Part shown: piece by piece, positions 55,197 through 64,000 of the stretch | How positions within the stretch are numbered: the stretch's first letter is position 1 | Layout of the letters: each line of letters starts with the position of its first letter | NCBI RefSeq assembly: GCF_024166365.1 | Contig: NC_064824.1 | Location: 130,005,108 to 130,069,107, forward strand | Origin: Elephas maximus indicus | Lineage: Eukaryota; Chordata; Mammalia; Proboscidea; Elephantidae | Length of the DNA: 64,000 nucleotides | Direction: 5' to 3' | Notes under the pieces: model-generated | Databases searched by the model: none | Told to the model about the DNA's origin: nothing | The model's input: the letters and a program-made list of their open reading frames with translations, nothing else | Made by a program: the position numbers and the translations under genes

Positions 55197-55520
55197 ATGC
55201 GCTCGGCTCCGGCCGCCCGGCCGGGAGGCGCTTTCGGTTTCCGGGGCCGAGGGGCAGGGTCAGGGCTGCCGGCGTGCGTGGGGCTGGGGTCGCGGAGGGG
55301 GCGCCGCTGGTGGTCGCCGGGCTGCCGGCCGCCTTCCGGGGCCCCAGGGCTGCGGGGCGACCGGTGGAGACGGGCAGGAGCGTGCGGGTCCTTTGTGTGC
55401 CCCGCCTCTCGGCGGCCCCCAGCTGGGCACCTGCCGGGCGCTCCGGGGTCGGAGCTGGGGCGGGAGGGATGGAGCGCGTGATGGGGCCTTCTTCCTCGGG
55501 GTGAGGGTCCTAGAGGACGG

Positions 55521-55983
55521 GGAGAAAGCCGGCATTTAGGGACAGTGGCGGGACTAAAATGCCAGGATGTCAGAGACTGGAATCCCAAGGGGGATAGTTC
55601 AAGCGGCTTAATTGATAAAGGAAGGCAGAAAAGCAGATAGGAGTTTGGGGGGTTTTAGCTTTATGCTTTGAAGAGAGTCTTGAGGAGTTTGGGGAAAGTT
55701 AATGGAAATAAGGTATCGATTAGGAGCTGTGTGATGATAATCGGAATATGGAGGCGGTATAAGAAGTCTCTATCGATACACAAGTGTCCTGGCTGTGTAC
55801 AGAAATGGGGAGAGATGGAAGACAGCATTGCTTCTGAAAAACTGAGCCTGCCATGTCGAATGACTGGTATGGCTTGTACTGTTTTTTGCTTCAGTAGGTT
55901 TTATTGTGGACTGATTTTTGTCGATATGAAATTTGATAGATGACTTTGAAACTGATAAGTTGCTTTTGTGTGCTACCCGCTGA
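55521..55983. other. Intron 1 sequence after the CpG island
   Basis: Unique sequence; no coding match. Confidence 0.5.
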
Positions 55984-56138
55984 TACCCGTTGCTGTCGAG
56001 TCGGTTCCGACTCACAGCGACCCTATAGGACAGAGTAGAACTGCTCCATAGTTTCCAAGGAGCGGCTGGTAGGTTCGAACTGTTGGCCTTTTTGGTTAGC
56101 AGCCGTAGCTCTTAACCACTACGCCATCAGGATTTCCA
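55984..56138 (-). mobile_element. AfroSINE, near consensus
   Basis: 'gctgtcgagtcggttccgac' to 'ctacgccatcaggatttcc'; short deletion after 'gctccatag'. Confidence 0.94.
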
Positions 56139-56149
56139 TTTATGTACTA

Positions 56150-56182
56150 AAACCAAAACCCACTGCCGTCGAGTCGATTCAG
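56150..56182 (-). mobile_element. 33-bp AfroSINE tail insertion with perfect target duplication
   Basis: Only 'aaaccaaaacccactgccgt' and 'cgagtcgattc' are present, flanked by TTTATGTACTA at 56139-56149 and 56183-56193. It directly adjoins the SINE above. Confidence 0.92.
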
Positions 56183-56399
56183 TTTATGTACTAGTTATCT
56201 TAAATTCAGAGTTGGTGGATTATTGATGAGGTGGTAGTAACTAACTTTAAGCCTTCGATTTTAAGTAGTGAGGCAAAGTACATAATATCTGAGAAAAACA
56301 CATTTATTAAAGGTTTGGGAAATGGAAGACATGCCCAGTAGTGTCTAATTTCTTTTTTTAAAGTTGGTCGAAGAGGCATTATTATTATTAGTCTGCCAT

Positions 56400-56620
56400 A
56401 ACTTACTTCCTCAATAAACATTTATTGAATTCCTACGAGGTTCTGTGTGAGGCCTTGGGATGCGCTGATAAACCCAGCAAAGTCCTTCTTCTCTGGGTGC
56501 TTACATTCTAGTGAAGGAGACAGTAATAAATAATTAAGAAATGTCAGGGATAAGTGCTGTGCAGAGCATTAACGTGGTACCATAGGAGAGACTGCCTGAG
56601 AGGTTACTTTTGGTTTGTGT
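56400..56620 (-). repeat. L2 LINE
   Basis: 'aataaacatttattgaattc', 'gtgcttacattctagtgaag' and 'aagtgctgtgcagagcatta'. Confidence 0.72.
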
Positions 56621-56895
56621 ATTACTTAGGTTATTGAACTACAACAGAATTGTAGAGCTGGATGGTATCTGGGAGATAGTGTGCTTCTCATTTACAAATA
56701 AAGAAGTAAAATTAGTAACTTAAGTGAACTTTGTTGGGCAAAATGTTAGTTGAGAAACAAAATTGTCTCATTGATTTTTAAATGTATCTGACTTTTGTTA
56801 GGTGCAAGAAAGTTATATTCTGTTTTTACTAAACAGGTCCTTTGCTGCATTTAAATTATTTGGTTTGCGGAAAAAACAATACATATATTTGTATA
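56621..56895. other. Intron 1 unique sequence
   Basis: MIR-like 'gagatagtgtgcttctcatt' at about 56673; otherwise nothing named. Confidence 0.4.
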
Positions 56896-56970
56896 GTTAG
56901 GTGCCTTCGAGTTGGCTCTGACTCATGGGACCCTGTGTGCAATAGAACAAAATACTGCTTGGTTCTCTAT
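56896..56970 (-). mobile_element. RTE tail fragment
   Basis: 'gttaggtgccttcgagttgg' and 'caatagaacaaaatactgct'; 'acatatattt' lies on both sides. Confidence 0.85.
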
Positions 56971-57144
56971 TCATACACATATATTTACTGTTCTCAGTTT
57001 CTGACATTTTTGTGTAGCCCTTTTTAAGTACAAAAGGATAACAATTTATCACAATGTGTGTAATATCAATGAAGTATTTTCAAATTTCTTCTTAGATCCC
57101 ATGTTTCAGAAATAGTTTATGTAAAAGAATACCTCGGTATAATG

Positions 57145-57292
57145 TTGTTAGGTGCTGCCAGGTCGGTCCCAACTTACAGCCATCCTGTGTACAACAGAAC
57201 GAAACACTGCCATGTCCTTGGCCATTCTCACAATCCTTATGCTTGAGTCTATTGTTGGCAGCCACTGTCATTCCATCTCATTGAGGGTCTTC
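57145..57292 (-). mobile_element. RTE tail with target duplication
   Basis: 148 bases of RTE 3' end, flanked by 'ctcggtataatg' and 'ctcagtataatg' (one mismatch). Confidence 0.94.
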
Positions 57293-57369
57293 CTCAGTAT
57301 AATGGTACTTGTTTAGTTAAATTAGATTTAATCTGTAATAGCTAGGCTTCCATTTCTCTGTTTAGTTGT

Positions 57370-57640
57370 TATTTTACAAATATTTATTGCTCTACTGGTC
57401 CCAATCATACACTGTGGGATGCTCCAGAGTTATCCCAATCCTGCTGTTCTTAAGGAGCTTACATTCTAAGGGAGTCAGGCATGAAAATACGTAGTAACAA
57501 TACACGTAATATTTCATTTGTATGAATGAGCTGTCTGTGAGGTATGTATATAGCTGGTGTCGGGGGTATGCACATGGCTGGTACAGGAGTTTTCGGAGGA
57601 GCCTTAGGGAACGCATCACAGAGAAGTTGATGCCTGAGTA
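57370..57640 (-). repeat. L2 LINE
   Basis: 'aaggagcttacattctaagg' and 'gaggagccttagggaacgca'; L2 3' region in reverse. Confidence 0.6.
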
Positions 57641-57681
57641 ACACTTAAAGAGACAAGTTCCATGTGGCAGGCAGCTTAATG

Positions 57682-57885
57682 TAGTTGAAAGAATAAGTGC
57701 TTAGGAGCTAGACAAAGCTGGCTTTGAGCCTTGGCCCCCTTGTTAGCTGTGTGGTATAAATAATGGCCCTCAATATCTTTGAGTTTGAGTTTTGTCATCT
57801 GCGAAGTGGAGAGGGTAGGTTTGTTTTTAGTATCGGAGATATTAAACGTCTGACATAGTGCCTGGTACTTAATAGGTATCCAGCA
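57682..57885 (+). repeat. MIR SINE
   Basis: 'gacaaagctggctttgagcc', 'gttttgtcatctgcgaagtg' and 'agtgcctggtacttaatagg'. Confidence 0.8.
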
Positions 57886-57999
57886 GATGAAAGACACCTT
57901 TAGCAAGGGGAAGAAGAACATTCCATGTGTAGGGAGCAGTGCTCGAAAAGCGCTGAAATGAGAAATATCCTTATAAAGTTCTGTCAGCTCAGGTTTTTT

Positions 58000-58215
58000 G
58001 GGTATAACTCAAAACCTGACTCAAATTGGTTTAAAAATATAAAGGGAATTTATCGACTGGCTTTCAGTAAGACCTTATTCAGTGGCTTAGTGATGTTGCC
58101 TAGATTTCCCTCATCAAAGGATGGCTGCCTCAGAATTACATTGTTGTCCCAAGGTGTCCTGAAGTCCTGTAGTTCAGTCTGATTGTGTGAGATTAGGTCA
58201 CATGGCCACCCGGAA
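58000..58215 (-). repeat. Ancient interspersed repeat, unnamed
   Basis: 'gaatttatcgactggctttc' and 'attaggtcacatggccaccc' resemble the family at 23560. Confidence 0.4.
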
Positions 58216-58272
58216 TCAGCCATTATGTGCCCTGGTTGGACACATGTTCTACTCTGGCTTCATTGGAACACC

Positions 58273-58497
58273 CAAAAAAACTAAGCCAAACCATCTGCCT
58301 TTGAGACAGTTCTGACTCATGCGAACCTGATGTGTTGTAGAGTAGAACTGCGCTCCATAGGTTTTTCAAGGCTGTGACATTTTCAAGCAGATCACCCGGC
58401 CTTTCTTTTGAGGTACCCCTGGTTGGGTTGGAGTCAGCAACCCTTTGGTTCATAGTTGAGCTGCTTAAGCACTTGTACCGCTCAGGAGCTCCTATTA
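58273..58497 (-). mobile_element. AfroSINE, old long form
   Basis: 'ctgcctttgagacagttctg', 'agcagatcacccggcctttc' and 'taccgctcaggagctcc'. Confidence 0.88.
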
Positions 58498-58502
58498 AAA
58501 CA

Positions 58503-58560
58503 ACAAAAAACCAAACCAAACCTGTTGCCATTGAGTCTGTTCCAACCCACAAGGATCCCT
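58503..58560 (-). mobile_element. AfroSINE tail fragment
   Basis: 'aaaccaaaccaaacctgttg' and 'tccaacccacaaggatccc'; 5' truncated. Confidence 0.85.
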
Positions 58561-59114
58561 AAATAGAGTTCCCAAATTTCTAATTTGGGATTCTTGGGAA
58601 GGAGGAATGGATGCTAGAATGGCAACCATCAAGTGTTCACTGCAGAAATATGGGAAACTGGCTCCTGAGGATTTTTTTCATTGAAAAGCAATAATGCAGG
58701 ACAAGAATTTAATACTAATATAATAATTGAGTTTAATAATAATTATGTATTTCCTGTTTACATGACAAGGTATAGTAGAAAGAATATGAATTTGGCAGTC
58801 AGATTTTGACACTGCCACAAACGTTGTGATTTAGGGCAAGCGTTAATCCAGGTCACTGTGTAGGGATGTGCAGGTTGGCCTGGATCCATCTTCTCAGCCT
58901 TAGTGTCCTTCTTTGTGGTAAGATGATACTATGCATCTTTGGGTTGTTATGAGGATTAAATGATCCAATTCATTGAATATTGAACAGGTACTCTTTGATG
59001 ACTGGGCTAAGCGATGGAGATGTAAATATGAAATAAGTCTTGCAAGCTACCCTTGAGGCACCTTGGTATGTGTAGACAGTGTCGATACACAGCAAATGGT
59101 GTCTACTGTCACGC
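58561..59114. other. Intron sequence with a MIR fragment
   Basis: MIR-like at about 58790-58990 ('ttgggttgttatgaggatta'); the rest is unique. Confidence 0.5.
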
Positions 59115-59268
59115 ACTCTGGTGGCCCAGGTGGTGAAGAGCTCAGCTGCTAACAGAAAGGTCGGCAGTTTGAATCCCCCAGCTGCTCCTTGGAAACCCTG
59201 TGGGCAGTTCTGCTCTGTCCTGTAGGGTCAGTATGAGTTGGGATTGACTTGACAGTAGTGGGTTATTA
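59115..59268 (+). mobile_element. AfroSINE, full length
   Basis: 'actctggtggcccaggtggt' to 'ttgacttgacagtagtgggt'. Confidence 0.92.
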
Positions 59269-60639
59269 TGAATTCTAAATTTTAGAATAGTCACATACTC
59301 TTCATTTTTTATCCAGCAATATTTTTGTGTAAATAAATTGAGCCAGTGATTTTTGTTAGTATTACTAAACCTAGAACTAATCTTTCCTGATTTTTCTGTT
59401 TTTCCAGATGGCTGTTCCATATGTATGTGTGTTTGTATGATGCTCATTCAGGGTATACAATGGAATTCAGATTCTGAAACTAAAATAGACTTTAGATTTA
59501 GATACAGTAAAATTACTTGTTTTTTGAGTCATAATGGGATGTTCTAACAGATTGGTTTGTCACTTTCTTTCTGATTCTATCTACGGAAATACTTAAAGAA
59601 GTATGAAGGACACTCAAACCATTTAAATTATAGCCAGCAATAAAATACGGCCTTCATGTTAAAGGACTTTACTTGATTTTAAGACTAGTTTTAGACCAAA
59701 TTATTTATATTGTAGAGACTATAAACATTAGTGTAACAAAGCAAAAGATTGTCCGATCTTTAAAAAATGATTCATAAGTTTTTCAGTGAGTGTTTAGATA
59801 AAATCTAAAGTAACATTTTGAAAAACACTGCCACTCTTAACACCAGGTATTTCATGTGGAAAGTGCACATAAACTGGGAATTTCAGGTGGATAAGTGGGC
59901 CAGATAGTAACTTAATGCTTTGTTAGTTTTATGTGCGTTTTGACTTACGTGGGAATACATTACTGCAAGAATTTTAAGTGGGTTTTATTATTTAAAGTTG
60001 GTCAGATGAAAAGAGGCATATATTTATTTATATACAATTATTTACTATTAGGGTTGCAATCGTATACTTTTGAAGCTGGGTTTATGATATTTAGGACGTC
60101 ATGAAGTCACAGTGGGCAGTGATTTATATTCTTAATTCCTTTTTCAGTTTATTTTTGGCACTATAACTTGGCTACATTTAGTGAGAAATTTTGACAACAT
60201 AGTAAACTTTGAATTTAGAATAAGTGAGGAAACTCTTTTGGTAGTTTTTCAATTGTGTATGACAAAGTTTTTTTTTTTTTTTTTAATAGCAAACATTCAC
60301 TTAGTGCCAGGTACTAATGCATGTGCTGGGAATACAACAGTTATTTATCGAAACAAAAAAAAATGATAATAACAACTAAAATTGAGTGCTAGCTGTGTGA
60401 CAGGTGTTATTCTAGTAACAGTCATGTGAGGAAGACACTCTATTCCCCTACAACTTTAAATTATAAAATCAGCTTACACTTCTCATGTTTGCTGTGGGTG
60501 ATGCTTTCCTTATGTTGGGATTCAGGCCTAAAGCTGATTCCGCCACTAATGCTTGTATAAGGAGTTTCTGTGGGTTAATCTAAGTTGTTATTTCTGTCTT
60601 TTGGAAATTTAAAATATTAGATTTTACTTTAAAAAATTT
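59269..60639. other. Intron 1 repeat-poor stretch
   Basis: About 1.4 kb; a T run at 60269-60284 and a MIR-like piece at 60370-60460 are the only structures seen. Confidence 0.5.
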
Positions 60640-60945
60640 ATTGTGGTGAAATATATACAGTAAAACCTGTGAAATCCGGAACCTGTGTAAGGCATAAAAA
60701 TGTCAGAGAATGAAAACAGATAGTTTCCACTAAAATGATAGAAAAGTGGTAAGATTGCACCCTGTTAAAGGCAGGAAGCTTGAGAGACCAGGAGGAACAA
60801 GGCAGTTGCAGCTCTCACAGGTTTTACCATACTACAGAAAGTTTGCCATCGTAACCAATTTTTAGTGTACAATTTAGTGACATTAATTACATTCACCATA
60901 TTGTGTGACCATCTCCACTATTCATTTCCACCTCATTGGGTTTTA
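60640..60945 (-). repeat. Old L1 3' UTR split by a MITE
   Basis: 'aatttattgtggtgaaatat' and, after the insertion, 'gtttgccatcgtaaccaatt' and 'ttagtgacattaattacatt'. Confidence 0.72.
60658..60829 (-). mobile_element. Tigger-like MITE, copy 2
   Basis: Ends 'cagtaaaacctgtgaaatcc' and 'agctctcacaggttttacca' are inverted repeats; TA on both sides; 172 bases. Its reverse complement aligns along its whole length with 35686-35875. The host L1 closes up cleanly when it is removed. Confidence 0.78.
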
Positions 60946-61247
60946 AATGGCAGGGCAGATAGTTTATAAATGTATTATTCATTTTTATTTTATGAGTACT
61001 GTATGTTTTTCTTTTTTTAAAGGAAACTTTTTAGCTCCAAATGTGTATTTCTTGTCTTTGAACTGTATTCAGAAACTAGTGTTGTGTATTGTGAGTGCAG
61101 TGGAAATATGGTGCTGACTGCTTTGATACTGATCTCTTTTGAATTTTTTTTTTTTTTAATTCTCACATGTTTTCATTGGAATCCTCATGCTTTGAACTGG
61201 AGTTAAAACTCCATTCTGTACAGTCAGGATTGGTAGTGGATAGGATC
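60946..61247. other. Intron 1 unassigned
   Basis: AT-rich; nothing named. Confidence 0.5.
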
Positions 61248-61797
61248 CTTAGTCACCTAGTGCTGCTGTAACAGAAATACCACAAGTAGATGGCTTTATC
61301 AAACGAAAGTTTATTCTGTCACGGCCTAGTAGGCTAGAAGTCCAAACTGAGGGCATCAGCCCCAGGGGAAGGCTTTCTCTGTGGGCTCTGGAGGAAGGTC
61401 CTTGTCTACAGGCTTCCCTGGACTAGGTGCTTCTCTGCAGAGGAACCCCCAGGTCCAAAGGACGTGCCCTGCTTCCAGCTCTGCTTTCTTGGTGGTATGA
61501 ATGAGATCCCCCTCCTCTCTGCTCCCTTCTCTCTTTTATATTTCAAAAGAGATTGGTTTAAGACACAATCTAATCTTACAGATCTCATCAGCATAATTGC
61601 CCCTAAACCATCTCATCAACATCATAAAAACCCTTAAACCCGTTGCCTTGGAATCCAACGTCATCGAGATAGGATTTACAACACATAGGAAGATCACATC
61701 AGATGACAAAATGGTGGACAGTCACAGTACTGGGACTCATTCATGGTCCAGCTAAGTTAACAGATACTTCGGGGGGACACAGTTCAATCCATGACAA
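61248..61797 (-). mobile_element. MaLR-like solo LTR, subfamily B
   Basis: 'ccttagtcacctagtgctgc', 'ggctagaagtccaaactgag' and 'cacagttcaatccatgaca'. Confidence 0.88.
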
Positions 61798-61972
61798 CAG
61801 GCTTATCAAAAATTCAGTTAAAGCAAAGTTTCCTAAGAGTGGAATGAATGAATATGTGAAGTGTTTTTATTTTAACATATAACTTCTAATTTTACAGGGC
61901 CTTTTCTGTAATACCAAAGTCTTTTCTTTGAATATAGGTCAACTGATTAGATTCTTTATTATTGGATATAAC

Positions 61973-62211
61973 CAGGGATTTGTTTGATTTGAACCCCTGC
62001 TGAGAATTTGCCGTTCTAACAAGTTCCCAGGTGATGCTAATACTGCTGGTTAGGGACCAATTCTGAGAATCACTAGTAGAGCAGTGGCTCTCAAAATTTA
62101 TTATACATAAGACTCACCTGGGAATCTTGTTAAACTGTGGATTCTGATTCAGTATATCTGGGGTCAAAATGCAAATTTCTCAGCAGGGGTTCAAACCAGA
62201 CACTTATACTG
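61973..62211 (+). mobile_element. hAT-like MER5A-derived composite, copy 2
   Basis: Outer arms 'gaacccctgctgagaatttg' and (reverse) 'gaacccctgctgagaaattt'. Inside, the MER5A 3' half ends 'gagaatcactag' and is followed by the MER5A 5' half starting 'cagtggctctcaaaattta'. The same join is in the copy at 12523-12807. No clear target duplication. Confidence 0.72.
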
Positions 62212-62432
62212 TGTTGTTTGATTTCTAGAATTTCATGTTACTTTTAAAGCAGACTGATTGCTGAATTCCAGATTTTTATGATTTGTTTTCCAGTCTTTTC
62301 CAGTTGTCACAGTTAAATAACAGTTTTTCTAAGTGACTCGATTTAGTTAAGTCTAAAATATCTTGCTTAGTTTTCATGGAGAATGACTCTTCTTGCTCAT
62401 GCGTCATTATTTTACATAATATGCTATGTACT

Positions 62433-62638
62433 TAGGAGCCCTGGTGGCACAGTGGTTAAGCACTTGGCTGCTAACCAAAAGATCTGAGGTTCGAATCCAC
62501 CAGCTGCTCCACAGGAGAAAAGATGTGGCAAGCTGATTCCTTAAAGATCACAGCCTTGGAACACTGTGGGGCAGTCCTACTCTGTCCTGTAGGGTCCGTA
62601 TGAGTCAGAATTGATGGCAGTGGGTTTGTTTTGGTTTT
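62433..62638 (+). mobile_element. AfroSINE, long form
   Basis: 'gagccctggtggcacagtgg', 'gagaaaagatgtggcaagct' and 'ccgtatgagtcagaattgat'. Confidence 0.93.
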
Positions 62639-63768
62639 GAACTGTTTACTTGCCAATTACTATACCAACAATGTTAGCAAATACTATGTACCAAGTACTA
62701 CTAGCATAAACACGTTTGACGAGAAGCCCAAACAACTCTCGATAAGTATAAAACTCAGTGGGAGGAAACTAGAGAGAGGGGACTTCATTGTGCAGCAGGC
62801 ATTAGCTGTCAGCTTTTTGAGAGGGAAGGAGATACATGGATTAATCTAGTAAATTGGTGGACAGGGGCTCTTCCATACAATCCTCCATAAAGTGAGCACC
62901 TTCTGTACTGGGAAAACTCTTCAGCGTACAGAGTGTGGTGACATCTTTTGACCTTACCTTGGGGCAGAGGCATCGTTTTCATATTGAGTTTGTCTCTGTT
63001 CTTTTCTGCTTTGTCAGTGGCTTTTGGCACAATGTGATTGTAAACATAAACTTTGGTCCTTAGTTTAAAAGAAGTGGTTATACAATTAACCTAGATTAAA
63101 TTTATATAAAAAATTTAAATATCAATGAGTTGAATTATAAATGAAAACAAATTCTTTTAAGGAACTTATTGGATTTCAATTTAAGAATCATTATCTCTTT
63201 AGAACCTCTGTATTTATTCCATTGTTACTCTCTGGAAAACAAGTATATCCCTTAGACTGATATTTTCAATCTTTTCTATGCCGCACGCATGATGTTCACA
63301 TCCTGAGAAGCTCCTATAGAGATACTTAGCACTAGGTGTCATTATTCTTCCCATTCGTCTCCCACTCAGTAATGTATTTCTCAATTCCCAAAGCCATGAG
63401 TGTCTAGGATAGCCTTGGGTTCTTCCGATTTATGTGCAAAAAATTAAATCTTTCATAGTTTGGTACTTAATTAGTAGCAAGTTCCTTTTGACACCCTTTA
63501 CAACCTCACAGATGAGATCTATTATCCCAAAGACACCTGATTAGACAAGATTAGAATGAAGTTAATTAACTTTACGGTGGAGCTGGGAAATCTATCTGAA
63601 TTGTTTGATATATGGGGATTGACAACTGTTTTCTTTCAGTTAGAACGTATTTTGTTCAGACTCCTGAGTAAGACATTCTTTTTTGACTGATACTATAAAT
63701 GTTTTTAGAGGAAGAGAGGTCATGATTACACCTTTTTTTAATTCTGGCTGCTTAGTTTAAGAGAAAAA
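62639..63768. other. Intron 1 repeat-poor stretch
   Basis: About 1.1 kb with no repeat named and no match to the next AGFG1 exon. Confidence 0.5.
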
Positions 63769-63865
63769 TTGCTCCTTGGAAACCCTGTGGGGCAGTTCTA
63801 CTCTGTCCTATAGGGTTGCTATGAGTCAGAATCTACTCAACAGCAACGGGTTTGATTTTTTGTGT
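63769..63865 (+). mobile_element. AfroSINE, 5' truncated
   Basis: 'ttgctccttggaaaccctgt' to 'caacagcaacgggtttgatt'; tRNA head missing. Confidence 0.92.
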
Positions 63866-64000
63866 GTGTTTTTTTACAAACTGGAGCATGCTCTAAGTAA
63901 TGTGATTAGGATGATAAGGAGATTTGAAACCATGCTTGAGAGGAAAATTTGAAGGAGCCAGCAATGTTATTAGCTTAAAGAAGAGAAGACTTGGGAGGTG

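Larger units (their letters stand above)
54530..55520. promoter_or_regulatory. AGFG1: CpG-island promoter of AGFG1
   Basis: Base composition changes abruptly from AT-rich repeats to dense G+C with frequent CG dinucleotides about 400 bases before the AGFG1 ATG, and changes back about 400 bases into intron 1. There is no TATA box near the start. GC boxes, a CTCF-type motif and trinucleotide/pentanucleotide repeats lie inside. This is the usual layout of a broad, TATA-less housekeeping promoter; the transcription start cannot be fixed from sequence alone. Confidence 0.93.
55112..64000 (+). other. AGFG1: AGFG1 intron 1 (5' part, open at window end)
   Basis: From the donor to the end of the window I see no coding sequence resembling the next AGFG1 exon, which should begin with the rest of the Leu codon, then the catalytic Arg and Gly. 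The first 400 bases are still CpG-rich; the rest holds SINEs, RTE tails, an LTR, L2/MIR remnants and unique sequence. Confidence 0.85.

Noticed and set aside
54599..55504. 301-codon open frame across the CpG island, and other long frames there on both strands
   Set aside because: They come from GC-rich composition with few stops. They are out of frame with AGFG1 or run through its splice donor, and their arginine/proline/glycine-rich translations resemble no protein.
55112..64000. AGFG1 exon 2
   Set aside because: I looked for sequence encoding the catalytic Arg and following residues preceded by an AG acceptor and found none; the first intron is long in known orthologues.
1..64000. CRISPR array or bacterial defence-type system
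   Set aside because: The repeats are dispersed SINEs and LINE tails, not regularly spaced short direct repeats, and the DNA is mammalian.

Overview
This is vertebrate nuclear DNA from an afrotherian mammal, most likely an elephant or a close paenungulate relative. The evidence is dozens of tRNA-derived SINEs of the AfroSINE type (a box A/box B head followed by a tail such as 'gggtcgctatgagtcggaa'), a large population of RTE-type LINE copies that share that tail, ordinary mammalian L1, L2, MIR, MER5A and MER20 remnants, and one clear mammalian gene start. No bacterial-style genes, CRISPR arrays or functional RNA genes are visible. The species is an inference from repeat content.

The only host gene I can support is AGFG1 (ArfGAP with FG repeats 1; also HRB/RIP). 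Its CpG-island promoter lies at about 54.53-55.52 kb and its first coding exon is at 54945-55111 on the + strand, ending at a GTGAGTG splice donor. The exon carries the whole Cys4 zinc finger of the ArfGAP domain; the catalytic arginine expected five residues after the last cysteine falls in the next exon. The rest of the window to 64000 is intron 1. A textbook CTCF core motif sits at the upstream edge of the island.

The first 54 kb are intergenic and are built mainly from transposable elements, often nested two or three deep. 0-14 kb: AfroSINEs, RTE tails, MaLR-like LTRs, an inverted L1 3' UTR and a hAT-like element inside a SINE. 14.8-18.4 kb: decayed L1. 18.4-22.4 kb: two RTE copies, the second about 3.2 kb and nearly full length. 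24-31 kb: a split LTR and several RTE copies, one with an inverted 5' end and perfect 12-bp target-site duplications. 31-45 kb: mostly unique sequence with SINEs, LTRs, L2 and a candidate processed retrocopy at 34.1-34.9 kb. 45.6-48.6 kb: another RTE with an inverted 5' end, then a chimeric tRNA-Gly/RTE SINE carrying a solo LTR and a younger AfroSINE. 49-54.5 kb: SINEs, RTE tails, MIR, L2 and MER20.

The elements form a small ecology: the autonomous RTE encodes an apurinic-type endonuclease and a reverse transcriptase, and AfroSINEs and the chimeric SINE carry its 3' end and presumably use its machinery. Every RTE copy here is truncated or frame-broken. I found no convincing undescribed molecular system. 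The items most worth checking are the CTCF site at AGFG1, the chimeric SINE, two small DNA-transposon families with two copies each, RTE inversions, and extremely short RTE-tail insertions with intact target-site duplications.
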